IMG/VR virus record: IMGVR_UViG_3300033388_000805
Location: 1 to 49,825 of that record
Direction: 5' to 3' (one strand)
DNA: 49,825 bases
DNA from: a virus
Part shown: positions 17,824 through 25,404 of the stretch, piece after piece
How the letters are laid out: each line of letters starts with the position of its first letter
Numbering within the stretch: the stretch's first letter is position 1
Program-made: the position numbers and the translations under genes
The notes under the pieces: model-generated
What the model was told of the DNA's origin: nothing
The model's database searches: none
What the model saw: only the letters and a program-made list of their open reading frames with translations

Positions 17824-18756
17824 TTGACGAAACTCAGAGATGACCTCAGGGATGAATACGGAGTTGATACCACGTACGGTTCAGACGACGCTACGATCTC
17901 TGGGGATATAACGCACAATGGAGACTTAGTTAGAACCGGGGGTACTACCCTGGTTGGCGCCTTAACTAACACAGGACCCTTAGCTGTAACAGGAACCCTG
18001 AATCACGCAGGGGGTAAAATAGATGGGTTAACTATAGTTAATACCGCTACGTACACAGTACTACCCTCTGATAATTTATTACACGTTACGTACACTGGTG
18101 CGGTTACTATAACTATACCTACAGCCTTGGTGCAGACAGGGCGTATCCTAGAGGTTAAGGCTGCGAACGTAACTAGCTTGAACCCTATTACTGTCCAGAC
18201 AGAAGGCTCAGAGCTTATTGAGGGTGTAGCGAATACCGTTATGTATAACGACTACGGTAAGATCAGTTTGTACTCTGATGGTACTGACTGGTTCCTAGGG
18301 CAAGCCTTTGGGCAACAGACGTACCCTCATGTATACGCCTATATAAGCACCGCAGCACAAACCACAGTTACTACAGCAGCTACCTTTTACCCTATAGAGG
18401 GAACCTTTGTGAACCCTATTGTAGAGGGCTTCACTATTGGGGCCTCTGGTATAACCTATGATCTAGCAGAGACACGATTATTCGAAATAGATTGGTCGGC
18501 TACGGTATTCAGTGACGATGCCAGTAGAACTATTCATGTAGGTCTCGCTAAGAACGCCGAGGCCCTTACGTACGACTCACCTACTATAATGGGGATGTTC
18601 TTGAGGTACGCTGATGACCCCCTTGGACTTTCTGGGACTTCCGTAATTGAATTAGCTCAAGGAGACACTATATCTATTGAGATAACATCCCAGAGTTCTG
18701 GGAATGTACTCCAAATTGAACACTTCAATACAACTATTAGACCGTTCAAGAGGTAA
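17824..18756 (+). CDS. Putative fibre or adhesin protein, TTG start
   Basis: The 310-residue product begins with a polar segment of short repeats (GDITHNGDLVRTG, LVGALTNTGPLAVTG) like the shaft of phage fibres, then a strand-rich middle (TDWFLGQAFG) and a C-terminal jelly-roll-like half that shows general resemblance to the protein at 15821. Start is TTG at 17824, supported by AAGGAGG five to six bases upstream; there is no better ATG. It is the last gene before the large terminase and closes the inserted cassette. Confidence 0.55.
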   Translation: MTKLRDDLRDEYGVDTTYGSDDATISGDITHNGDLVRTGGTTLVGALTNTGPLAVTGTLNHAGGKIDGLTIVNTATYTVLPSDNLLHVTYTGAVTITIPTALVQTGRILEVKAANVTSLNPITVQTEGSELIEGVANTVMYNDYGKISLYSDGTDWFLGQAFGQQTYPHVYAYISTAAQTTVTTAATFYPIEGTFVNPIVEGFTIGASGITYDLAETRLFEIDWSATVFSDDASRTIHVGLAKNAEALTYDSPTIMGMFLRYADDPLGLSGTSVIELAQGDTISIEITSQSSGNVLQIEHFNTTIRPFKR

Positions 18757-18759
18757 CTA

Positions 18760-20559
18760 ATGAGTGAATACGAGAAACAACAGGATATAGATTGGCGCTG
18801 GAATGAGCTGAGTAAACTACAGGAACACTACAGAGATTTCAGAGACTTCTATGCTGATTGTTCCGAGATGTTACTCGGGTTCACTCCTTCGGATATGCAG
18901 TACGACATAGCGAACTACGTAGCGAATGGTCCTTTATATAGTATGGTCCAGGCGCAGCGTGGGGAGGCTAAGACTACAATAACTGGATGTTTCGCTGTGT
19001 GGTGTCTGATACACGACCCGACATTCCGTGTACTTATTATATCTGCTGGATCAAAGATGGCGAAGCAGATAAGTACTTGGTGTATCCAGATTATTAACAA
19101 TATGCCTGAGTTAGATATTATGAGGTGCGACAAGAGTCACCCTGGGGCTAGAGCCTCGGTAGAAGCCTATGATGTCCATTGGCAGCTCAAGGGGGCAGAC
19201 AAGTCACCCTCGATAGCCTGTATGGGAATTACGAGTTCCATCCAGGGATTCCGGGCTGACCTCTTGGTTGCGGATGATATCGAGTCCAGTAAGAACGCCT
19301 TGACTGAGACGATGAGAGAGCAACTACAGCATCTTACCCTGGACTTCACTAGTATTAACTCCAAGGGACGCATAGTGTACCTCGGGACACCTCAGAGTAC
19401 AGACTCAGTTTACAATAGATTACCCAGCCGTGGGTTCGAAGTGAGAATCTGGCCGGGACGCTACCCTACCCCAGCAATGGAAGAACAGTACGGAGAACAC
19501 CTTGCCCCGTATATCAAGGTGCGGATGTACAAAGATCCAATGCTAAGAGAAGGTGGTGGCCCTGTTGGAGACCTCGGACAACCCTCAGATCCTATTATGA
19601 TGGACGAAGAGATATTAACCAGGAAGCAACTAGATCAAGGTCTAGCGTATTTTAATCTACAGTTCATGCTGAATACTTCCTTGATGGATGCTGATAGATA
19701 CCCCTTGAAATTAAATGACTTAATGATCCATACCTTCGATGAAGAAGAGTGCCCTGGGAAGTTCATCTGGGGTAACGATCTCGCACACAGGATACCTATG
19801 GTATCTGGCTCAAACTTACCGAAGGAGAAACTCTATGCACCGATTAAGGTACATGATGAATACTTCCCGTATAGTATCCGTCTGATGAGTATAGACCCGG
19901 CTGGTGGTGGACAGAATGGTGATGAGACCGGAGTAAGTGTTCTTTATGAGTGCAACGGATTCATTATTGCTAAGTGGGTCACAGGTATCCCCGGAGGTAC
20001 AACAGAGGACCGTTTGAATTTAATCGTAGATATGATCGTGAAGTACCGTGTTAATAAAGTCCTCTGTGAGAAGAACTATGGTAACGGTGCTTACACCGAG
20101 GCATTACGAGGAGCATGTATCAAGAGGGACGTTAAGGTAGATATCGAGGAAGTCTGGTCAGCAGGACAGAAGGAACTCCGTATCATAGATTCCCTAGATC
20201 CCGTCATAGGGTCGCACAAGTTACTCATAGATACCCGTGTGATAGAACACGATGTCATCAGTACAGAGCGTTACCCTATTGAGAAGCGTACCTCGTATCA
20301 ACTCCTGTTCCAGATGTGTAAACTCACACGGGACAGAGGGGCATTGATACACGATGATAGACTAGAGAGCTTATCTCAGGGTGTCACGTACCTCATGCAG
20401 AATATAAGTAAGGATGCTAACTGGGCTATAGCTCAGAAGAAGCAGAGAAAGTTACAAGAGTTCCAGCGTGATCCCTTTGGTGTCTGGAGACACCGCTACC
20501 AGGATAACCACGCTATTCAACCAGGATCAATGGGCAATGCCCTTGGTCGATTCAAATAA
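18760..20559 (+). CDS. Terminase large subunit (T7 gp19-like)
   Basis: The 599-residue protein (586 in T7) is the DNA-packaging ATPase and nuclease. The ATPase half has a Walker A variant AQRGEAKTT at residues 65-73 and a Walker B LLVADDIES near 168-176. The nuclease half starts at MSIDPAGGGQNGDETG near residue 377, where the Asp is the first acidic metal ligand, and has further acidic residues in VLCEKNYGNG. Processing at concatemer ends with direct terminal repeats is expected for this family. The ATG follows AGGTAAC three bases after the previous stop. Confidence 0.9.
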   Translation: MSEYEKQQDIDWRWNELSKLQEHYRDFRDFYADCSEMLLGFTPSDMQYDIANYVANGPLYSMVQAQRGEAKTTITGCFAVWCLIHDPTFRVLIISAGSKMAKQISTWCIQIINNMPELDIMRCDKSHPGARASVEAYDVHWQLKGADKSPSIACMGITSSIQGFRADLLVADDIESSKNALTETMREQLQHLTLDFTSINSKGRIVYLGTPQSTDSVYNRLPSRGFEVRIWPGRYPTPAMEEQYGEHLAPYIKVRMYKDPMLREGGGPVGDLGQPSDPIMMDEEILTRKQLDQGLAYFNLQFMLNTSLMDADRYPLKLNDLMIHTFDEEECPGKFIWGNDLAHRIPMVSGSNLPKEKLYAPIKVHDEYFPYSIRLMSIDPAGGGQNGDETGVSVLYECNGFIIAKWVTGIPGGTTEDRLNLIVDMIVKYRVNKVLCEKNYGNGAYTEALRGACIKRDVKVDIEEVWSAGQKELRIIDSLDPVIGSHKLLIDTRVIEHDVISTERYPIEKRTSYQLLFQMCKLTRDRGALIHDDRLESLSQGVTYLMQNISKDANWAIAQKKQRKLQEFQRDPFGVWRHRYQDNHAIQPGSMGNALGRFK

Positions 20560-20568
20560 GGAATGTAT

Positions 20569-21084
20569 ATGTTAAAGATTCAAGGACAACCGAAAGTATG
20601 GATGGGTGATGTGATTAGTGCAAAAGTAGGTGTAGCCACCGTAACCACTGGTGCAATTGTGAGTGCAACCGCAGCTAGCCCTTGTGTTGTAACAGACACA
20701 GGTCATGGTCTGTCTGATGGTGACGTTATTACCTTCGGCACCCTCAATGAGCTGGTTGAGCTGAGTGACCGAGAGTTCATTATTTCTAACGCCGCCACCA
20801 ATACTTTCCAGCTACTTGACGAGAGTGGCGCTATGGTAAGTACTCTTGGTCTTACCGCTGAGACTACAGCAGCAGCGACCTGGGCGCTCATGGAGACTGA
20901 CGAGGGTACTGTTACATTAACTATGGATGGGCAGGAGATCGCTCTTACTGTGTTGTGGAATACTGTGACTGTAGGAGATTACCTTGTATCCCCTATTACC
21001 GTCTCTGCTGCAACCGGGGCTGCTGTCTGGGAGATCGTCTCTGCGGCCACCTTCGCTAAGTACCTTGTAGCACAGGGAGGCTAG
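20569..21084 (+). CDS. Putative structural protein with FCCH-like domain
   Basis: The 171-residue protein contains CVVTDTGHGLSDGDVITF and FIISNAATNTFQLLD, a pattern widely seen in phage structural proteins and compared with the FCCH domain of E1 enzymes. The rest is Thr/Ala-rich strands. An ATG at 20563 touches the ribosome site AAGGAA, while the ATG at 20569 is six bases away, so I prefer 20569. It lies after the large terminase, so it may be a decoration or head-surface protein; there is no evidence for a nucleic-acid role. Confidence 0.55.
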   Translation: MLKIQGQPKVWMGDVISAKVGVATVTTGAIVSATAASPCVVTDTGHGLSDGDVITFGTLNELVELSDREFIISNAATNTFQLLDESGAMVSTLGLTAETTAAATWALMETDEGTVTLTMDGQEIALTVLWNTVTVGDYLVSPITVSAATGAAVWEIVSAATFAKYLVAQGG

Positions 21085-21085
21085 C

Positions 21086-21547
21086 ATGGAAGAGTGGAAG
21101 TTCTATGACTATCTAAGGACAGTTAAGATAGGACCGAAGCTCTGGATGCTGACAGAAGACTTTACCGCTAAGACACCCCGAGGGGATATAACAGTCCCTA
21201 AGGGGTACTTAACGGATCACGCTTCTGTACCTCGGTTATTCCATTCAGTATGCGCCCCGGCTGCTACACCAGTGGCCGAGGCTGCCGTCATACACGACTG
21301 GTTATACAATAAAGACTCCGAGGATGTACCCAGGGAGTTCGCTGATCTATGTCTAAGGGAACTGAGTATCCGGAATGGTACCAGTAGGTCCTTAGCGTAC
21401 ACAGTGTGGGGAGCAGTAAGGGCAGGTAACATCGGTCCTCTGACCACTTATAACAAAGAATACTACGAAAACAAATTAAAGACTATGGCGTACAGGGAAT
21501 TCCAGGGCTACCCCTTGGATTACGTCCGGCATTGTCTGGGAGTATAA
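21086..21547 (+). CDS. DUF1353-type protein
   Basis: The 153-residue protein has the DUF1353 pattern: TVPKGYLTDHASVPRLF near residue 36, then AAVIHDWLYNK near 68, where the Asp and His of DHAS and HDW are conserved. The biochemical function is not established, though the paired His/Asp motifs suggest a metal-dependent hydrolase, possibly acting on the cell wall. As no endolysin is recognised elsewhere, this late gene near the lysis and packaging genes could be considered, but that is speculation. Starts at ATG after GGGAGG. Confidence 0.6.
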   Translation: MEEWKFYDYLRTVKIGPKLWMLTEDFTAKTPRGDITVPKGYLTDHASVPRLFHSVCAPAATPVAEAAVIHDWLYNKDSEDVPREFADLCLRELSIRNGTSRSLAYTVWGAVRAGNIGPLTTYNKEYYENKLKTMAYREFQGYPLDYVRHCLGV

Positions 21548-21549
21548 CT

Positions 21550-21753
21550 ATGAGAGTGACACATATAGTGAAGGATGACATAATATACTGGAGTACAGTA
21601 ATTAAAGAATACGTACACACGGATTGCAATAAGGAAGTGGCCTGCTTTGACTCAATGAGTATTCCTGTGCCCGGTGATATTATAATTGAACTACCCGGTT
21701 ATGCTTCTCCACTTATGCGTAAAGAGGGGGAATACTATCTTGAACGAATTTAA
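21550..21753 (+). CDS. Small hypothetical protein
   Basis: The 67-residue product (MRVTHIVKDDIIYWSTVIKE...) has alternating strands and no recognised motif. The ATG at 21550 follows GGGAG with seven bases of spacing; an upstream in-frame TTG overlaps the previous gene and lacks a site. Its end overlaps the next gene by 14 nt. Confidence 0.5.
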   Translation: MRVTHIVKDDIIYWSTVIKEYVHTDCNKEVACFDSMSIPVPGDIIIELPGYASPLMRKEGEYYLERI

Positions 21754-22000
21754 ACCGAGCAGTTGGCAACAGGAACCCCAGGATATAGCTAAGGAATTCA
21801 CAGCCTGGGAGGACGCTCAGGATGCCCCTGATGAAGTCCAGACAGCACCCGAGGAGCTCTCTAAGAGATTAGTCCGAAAGGGAATCCTAGACCCCATGAC
21901 CGGCCTTGAGACGGGTCACTCGAAACAGAGACACCTCACGTCCTGGCAGCCGACTAAGAGATTCAAAACGAATTATGAGACAGCTTTCGGTCACGCATAG
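21740..22000 (+). CDS. Hypothetical acidic protein, last late gene
   Basis: From TTG at 21740, after the purine run AGAGGGGG at 21723-21730, the frame encodes 86 residues: NEFKPSSWQQEP, an acidic middle (AWEDAQDAPDEVQTAPEE) and a basic end (LTSWQPTKRFKTNYETAF). It ends just before a strong terminator and so closes the late transcript. An alternative start is ATG at 21701, giving 99 residues. The family is not recognised; its place matches T7 genes 19.2 to 19.5. Confidence 0.5.
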   Translation: MNEFKPSSWQQEPQDIAKEFTAWEDAQDAPDEVQTAPEELSKRLVRKGILDPMTGLETGHSKQRHLTSWQPTKRFKTNYETAFGHA

Positions 22001-22040
22001 GCCGGGGGTTATCCTGAATGATACCAAGGGGTTACAATAG

Positions 22041-22074
22041 AAAGTGTCTCATTAATCCGAGTGAGACACTTTTT
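22041..22074 (+). terminator. Late terminator, copy 1 of a twin pair
   Basis: AAAGTGTCTCA at 22041-22051 pairs perfectly with TGAGACACTTT at 22062-22072 and runs into a T tract. Nearly the same hairpin, including the loop start TTAATC, occurs at 44515-44548. It ends the structural and packaging transcript. Confidence 0.85.
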
Positions 22075-22083
22075 AGGCCATTT

Positions 22084-22101
22084 TAGTTGACTAGTCAACT
22101 A
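22084..22101. other. 18-bp perfect palindrome
   Basis: TAGTTGACTAGTCAACTA reads the same on both strands with no central gap. It sits ten bases after the late terminator at the start of the non-coding genome-end region. A protein-binding site, such as one for terminase or another end-processing factor, is possible. It does not look like a terminator because it has no loop. Confidence 0.6.
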
Positions 22102-22221
22102 CTTTAAGGGAGTCCTGAGCGGAACCCCTAGAACCCCAAGGATCTTCACCGATTCTACTCCGGGGATAGTACGATTAGTCACTACTTTCAGGGCCGCTAA
22201 GTATCTGATATCATTAAGGAA

Positions 22222-22241
22222 TTAACTACCCCCTCTAGTAG
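22222..22241 (+). promoter_or_regulatory. Phage-polymerase promoter, best consensus copy
   Basis: TTAACTACCCCCTCTAGTAG matches four other sites in this window (29150, 29220, 43757, 44617 areas) and aligns without gaps from ACCC onward to the T3 promoter core ACCCTCACTAAAGGG. It lies between the late terminator and the early genes, a place comparable to the origin-linked phi-OL/phi-OR promoters of T7. Assignment is by recurrence and alignment. Confidence 0.7.
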
Positions 22242-22690
22242 AGTCCACCTAGAGAAAAGCGCTCTGTGCGCCCGTAGGATACGACCGGGGGAATAGAGTA
22301 AGAATTCAGGGTACTGACGGGTCCTTGCGCTCCGATAGCCCTTAGTCACCCTTTCGGTCGCCTAGGTAACCTTAGTATACAGCAGAGCGACTCTCGGGGC
22401 CTGGTCAGCGGTTACTAAGCGGTCGTTCTGAGAAAATATTATGGAAATACAAGGGGGTATCTACTACTAAGCCCGCCCAGGTTTCCCCCCATAGGCCCCT
22501 CGGGATTCCGCTGGGGGTGGTAGGCCGGGGGATACTCCGGAAATCCGCTCAGCGGGCAACCAGGGGCAGCCATGGGTATCCTGGAAGTGTAGACAAAGGG
22601 GATGAAGCCCTGTTTTCGTCCAGATAGCCTTTGACTATACGCTCTATAGCCATTAGCTATACCGATAGATCACCACCAGGTGACGCTCAG

Positions 22691-22708
22691 TGTATACAAT
22701 TGGATACA
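22691..22708. repeat. TGTATACA-type palindrome, copy 1
   Basis: TGTATACAATTGGATACA differs at one base from the perfect 18-bp palindrome found at 25987. This is the leftmost copy and the only one in the genome-end region. Confidence 0.6.
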
Positions 22709-22921
22709 ATCCTTAGTCTACCCCTTTCGGTTCCTGGATGCTCGCTTAGTGTATGCAAGGATCGTACCACAATGAACTCTATAGTCTTTCCCTATACTTA
22801 ATCTAAGGGGGTAAATAACCCGTTTAACGCCCTGTTTTCTCTTATTGGACCTTGGATACGTTTAATCCTTGAATGCCTGTCTATTGCATTTTAGGGTATA
22901 AATCTGGTCAGATCGCTTAGA

Positions 22922-22960
22922 GTTCATTATATTGAACCTAAGTATCCTTAATGATATCAA
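22922..22960 (+). promoter_or_regulatory. Candidate early host promoter with inverted repeat
   Basis: GTTCATTATATTGAAC at 22922-22937 ends in TTGAAC, a usable -35, followed after 17 bases by TATCAA. The same 16-mer recurs at 22998 with a better -10. AT-rich DNA lies upstream. Two or three tandem host promoters ahead of the early genes would match T7 A1 to A3. Confidence 0.4.
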
Positions 22961-22997
22961 CACCTTAGGATGATTCTATGATATATCCTTAATATGA

Positions 22998-23035
22998 GTT
23001 CATTATATTGAACATAGCTAACCCCTTGATATAAC
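22998..23035 (+). promoter_or_regulatory. Candidate early host promoter, second copy
   Basis: A second exact GTTCATTATATTGAAC at 22998-23013 places TTGAAC 16 bases before TATAAC at 23030-23035, five of six bases of the -10 consensus. A diverged third copy (TTCATAATCTTGAAC, 23066-23080) has no good -10. This is the best early promoter candidate I see upstream of the early genes. Confidence 0.45.
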
Positions 23036-23413
23036 TCAGGAAGTCACTAAAGTTTACATAACTAATTCATAATCTTGAACTATTCTAAGTGATATTAGCC
23101 CTATAGAGTCTATAGGTATTCTCTATGAAAGATTTATTGGTAATGATATCAATGGGTTACAAGATAGTTCATCTTTCGTTTCATTCTTTGGCACACCCAT
23201 TGCAATACCATATAAACGTACGGCAGGATGGTCTTTGACAATCAGTAGGAGTAAGGTGAACCACCCAGGTGAAACACGGACGATAACACCGGGCAGCTTA
23301 GCAAACTACCCGCTTAATACTCTCCCCAATATAACCCAGGGTTAATGGCCTTAGAGTACAGTGAGGGAATAAAATAGCTCACTATCCAAGAACACTTAAT
23401 GCAGCTGTAACGT

Positions 23414-23484
23414 GTGTTACCTTAATAGACTTTAGAGTTTACACCATATAGGAGATTTAAAGTCTATTCGGATTAACATAAGTT
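23414..23484 (+). promoter_or_regulatory. Leader hairpin 1 (conserved flanks, covarying stem)
   Basis: GTGTTACCTTAAT opens the element and ATTCGGATTAACATAAGTT closes it. AATAGACTTTA at 23424-23434 pairs perfectly with TAAAGTCTATT at 23458-23468. The same flanks with a different but still paired stem recur at 23798-23853. Each precedes an early gene. RNase III processing, as in T7 early mRNA, is a reasonable guess. Confidence 0.6.
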
Positions 23485-23520
23485 CAATCTAATTAACCTA
23501 ATGAATAACAAGGGGGAAGC

Positions 23521-23793
23521 ATGAATTATCCTAATAAAGATGACTATGAAGACAACTTTTGGAATAATAACTACCGTGTCACGTTAACCATGCAAGGGAT
23601 AGAGTTCTTGGTGAATGCTGATAATAAACAAGATGCTATAGATTACGTTATAGACTACTGCCAGGATAACATACCTGGGTTACTAATGACAATAGAAGAA
23701 CAAGAGCAAGAAGAATACCTTGAAGATTATATATCAGGCGGTAACGAGGGGTTATACCTGAATACGTATAATATAAATATAGTAGAGATATAG
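23521..23793 (+). CDS. Early hypothetical protein
   Basis: First gene of the early block, 90 residues, acidic. It begins MNYPNKDDYEDNFWNNNYRV and has a strand-helix core (GIEFLVNADNKQDAIDYVID) and an acidic helix (TIEEQEQEEYLEDY). Position corresponds to T7 gene 0.3, whose product mimics DNA to block restriction; the acidic composition is compatible with that but no homology is visible. The ATG follows AGGGGGAAG. Leader hairpins flank the gene on both sides. Confidence 0.55.
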   Translation: MNYPNKDDYEDNFWNNNYRVTLTMQGIEFLVNADNKQDAIDYVIDYCQDNIPGLLMTIEEQEQEEYLEDYISGGNEGLYLNTYNINIVEI

Positions 23794-23797
23794 ACTC

Positions 23798-23853
23798 GTG
23801 TTACCTTAATGCACCTTAGGTACGCTTAGGGTGTATTCGGATTAACATAAGTT
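23798..23853 (+). promoter_or_regulatory. Leader hairpin 2 (conserved flanks, covarying stem)
   Basis: It has the same flanks as hairpin 1. AATGCACCTTA at 23808-23818 pairs with TAGGGTGTATT at 23827-23837 through eleven pairs, two of them G-U. The stem sequence differs from copy 1 at several positions yet stays paired, which argues for an RNA structure. It lies between the first and second early genes. Confidence 0.6.
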
Positions 23854-23880
23854 AGTCACAAATGAACTAAGGAGAATACC

Positions 23881-24075
23881 ATGACAATTCAAGAAGAAGA
23901 ACTATTAAAAGCATTAAAAATGTATTATGGGACAATAAAAGACCCGGTGTGTTTATTGGACGCTATTGGGGCAGTAGTAGCAGCTACTAAATTCGCTGGG
24001 GTTGTAGGGAGTAACCCCTTGTGTGTATTAAATAGAACCATTGAAACCTTAATTAAAGAAAGGAGTCACCCGTGA
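23881..24075 (+). CDS. Early hypothetical protein
   Basis: The 64-residue product is mostly helical (EEELLKALKMYYGTIKD, LDAIGAVVAATKFAGVVG) and shows no motif I recognise. It follows AAGGAG with good spacing and overlaps the next gene's GTG by four bases, so the two are translationally coupled. As an early gene of unknown function it could act in host takeover. Confidence 0.5.
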   Translation: MTIQEEELLKALKMYYGTIKDPVCLLDAIGAVVAATKFAGVVGSNPLCVLNRTIETLIKERSHP

Positions 24076-24302
24076 CAGAATTATTGTATTACGTTAAATA
24101 CGACCCAGTTAGGACAACAACGGATGGAGTAAGTGGAATGAGACATAGTTCACCTATGTTCACAAGAATAGGTGACGCTATGGAATACGCTCGGTTAGGT
24201 ACAATGACCAATGGGTATAGTTTTAAGGAATACGCCGTGATAGAGTTCAGCGACACTGATAGGGTAATAGTCCAGGGAACGACTGATATAGAAACCAATT
24301 AA
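24072..24302 (+). CDS. Early hypothetical protein, GTG start
   Basis: The 76-residue product starts at GTG within GTGA, four bases before the previous stop ends, preceded by AAGGAG. It has strands around ELLYYVKYDPVRT and YAVIEFSDTDRVIV with a short helix between (IGDAMEYARLG), an alpha-beta pattern. The family is not recognised. Confidence 0.5.
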   Translation: MTELLYYVKYDPVRTTTDGVSGMRHSSPMFTRIGDAMEYARLGTMTNGYSFKEYAVIEFSDTDRVIVQGTTDIETN

Positions 24303-24317
24303 ACTAAGGAGTAACCC

Positions 24318-24506
24318 ATGGCAACACAAGATTTAGTACGAGAGGTAACAGCTATAATTGAGTACGATACTTTAGAATTATGTATCCCACCAGTCGTACA
24401 TGACGAAGAGAACCCAGATATCCTTTGTGCATTCATGGCTTGTAAAGGGTCTGGCGTAGCATGTTCTAAGTGTATCATTAAAGTTATTAATGCTGTAAAA
24501 TATTAA
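24318..24506 (+). CDS. Early small Cys-containing protein
   Basis: The 62-residue product is acidic in the middle (VVHDEENPDILC) and ends with CKGSGVACSKC, three cysteines that together with an upstream one could bind zinc. It follows AAGGAGTAAC, the same leader used by the next gene. The function is unknown. Confidence 0.5.
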   Translation: MATQDLVREVTAIIEYDTLELCIPPVVHDEENPDILCAFMACKGSGVACSKCIIKVINAVKY

Positions 24507-24517
24507 GGAGTAACACC

Positions 24518-25306
24518 ATGACAACCAAGAACACATCCAAGCTAATCGTTAGTATCACGTCCAAAGAGTTATCCACTGAATTGATTTCAAGGGAAGCACG
24601 TATCCGTGTAGCATCCAGGTCTTTCTATGATATCGGAGAGAACCTGAACGTGATCTGTAATGAAGACCTCTACAAAGAACGTGGGTTCACCTCCTTTGAA
24701 TCTTATGTAGAAACCTTCTTTGATATTACCAGGGATTATGCCTATAAGATGATCAATGCTTACCGTGTTAATGAGATATTGAAGTCATCCGGGTATAAAC
24801 CAAGCGAGTTACCTATAAATGAGGCACAATGCCGCCCAATGACCGCCTTGGATGATAAGGATATACTACCGGTCTGGGCTGGGGTTATCGCTAAAGATAC
24901 CCGGATTACCGCCAAGTTAATCAAAGAGTTATGTGACAAGGCAATGGGTAAAATTGAAGTCAAGAAGGATACCCCAGTGTTAAATGATAACGTATCGGGG
25001 GATGACATCCCGGTCGACCCTTCCAGCGTAACCCCTGGGCAGAACATAGAAGTAGGCCCGGTGATTAACGGGGAGAAGATGTACACAGAACAGGAGATGG
25101 GTATCCTCAAGGGGCAATTAGCAGAGGCGAAGCAGAGATGCGCCACAATGGAAGCTAAGCTATTAGCTGAGAGACAGACAGGGGGAACTAAGGTATCTAA
25201 GATGGGCCGTGAAATGATCAACGCTGGATTTAAAGCCCTTGCGCCTACCCTGGATGCAGACCAGCAGAAAGAACTGTTAGAGATTAAAAAGGCGTTACTT
25301 CAATAA
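24518..25306 (+). CDS. Putative DNA-binding protein with coiled coil
   Basis: The 262-residue product has a middle region with YKERGFTSFESYVETFF, then SRSYAYRLI-like TRDYAYKMINAYRV and LPINEAQCRPM. This is the pattern found in phage and plasmid proteins with a helix-turn-helix-like DNA-binding domain. A charged linker follows and then a coiled coil around residues 188-222 (QEMGILKGQLAEAKQR), suggesting an oligomer. It is the largest early protein apart from the polymerase and may regulate transcription or replication. It is a possible reader of the repeated palindromes nearby, but nothing in the sequence proves this. Confidence 0.5.
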   Translation: MTTKNTSKLIVSITSKELSTELISREARIRVASRSFYDIGENLNVICNEDLYKERGFTSFESYVETFFDITRDYAYKMINAYRVNEILKSSGYKPSELPINEAQCRPMTALDDKDILPVWAGVIAKDTRITAKLIKELCDKAMGKIEVKKDTPVLNDNVSGDDIPVDPSSVTPGQNIEVGPVINGEKMYTEQEMGILKGQLAEAKQRCATMEAKLLAERQTGGTKVSKMGREMINAGFKALAPTLDADQQKELLEIKKALLQ

Positions 25307-25307
25307 C

Positions 25308-25385
25308 ATGGGAGACCGTCTAATAACACTATGGATAATCATAGGTACAACCCTGTCAATATTCTGGTTGTATTCAATAACCTGA
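25308..25385 (+). CDS. Possible 25-residue membrane peptide
   Basis: The frame from ATG at 25308 encodes MGDRLITLWIIIGTTLSIFW and five more residues, almost entirely one hydrophobic segment. No ribosome site is evident, so translation would depend on coupling to the gene that ends two bases before it. Confidence 0.25.
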   Translation: MGDRLITLWIIIGTTLSIFWLYSIT

Positions 25386-25404
25386 ATGAACAAAGGAGAA
25401 ACCC

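Larger units (their letters stand above)
22102..23413. other. Non-coding genome-end region (candidate DTR, origin, early control)
   Basis: About 1.3 kb holds no convincing gene on either strand. By gene order it lies between the last late gene and the first early gene, where T7-like phages carry their direct terminal repeats, which collapse to one copy in a circular assembly. Contents seen: a phage-type promoter near 22222, several GC-rich hairpin-prone stretches around 22390-22570, one TGTATACA-type palindrome at 22691, and AT-rich DNA from about 22800 with two exact and one diverged copy of GTTCATTATATTGAAC. Exact physical ends cannot be read from sequence alone. Confidence 0.6.

Noticed and set aside
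20563-20568. ATG 20563 as start of the FCCH-like protein
   Set aside because: It touches the AAGGAA ribosome site; ATG 20569 has proper spacing.
22390-22570. tRNA or structured RNA gene in the GC-rich non-coding stretch
   Set aside because: Several short hairpins can be drawn, but no cloverleaf, T-loop or CCA end is visible.
23235-23263. Host promoter at TTGACA 23235
   Set aside because: The -35 is perfect, but the bases 16-18 downstream (around GAACCA) do not resemble a -10.
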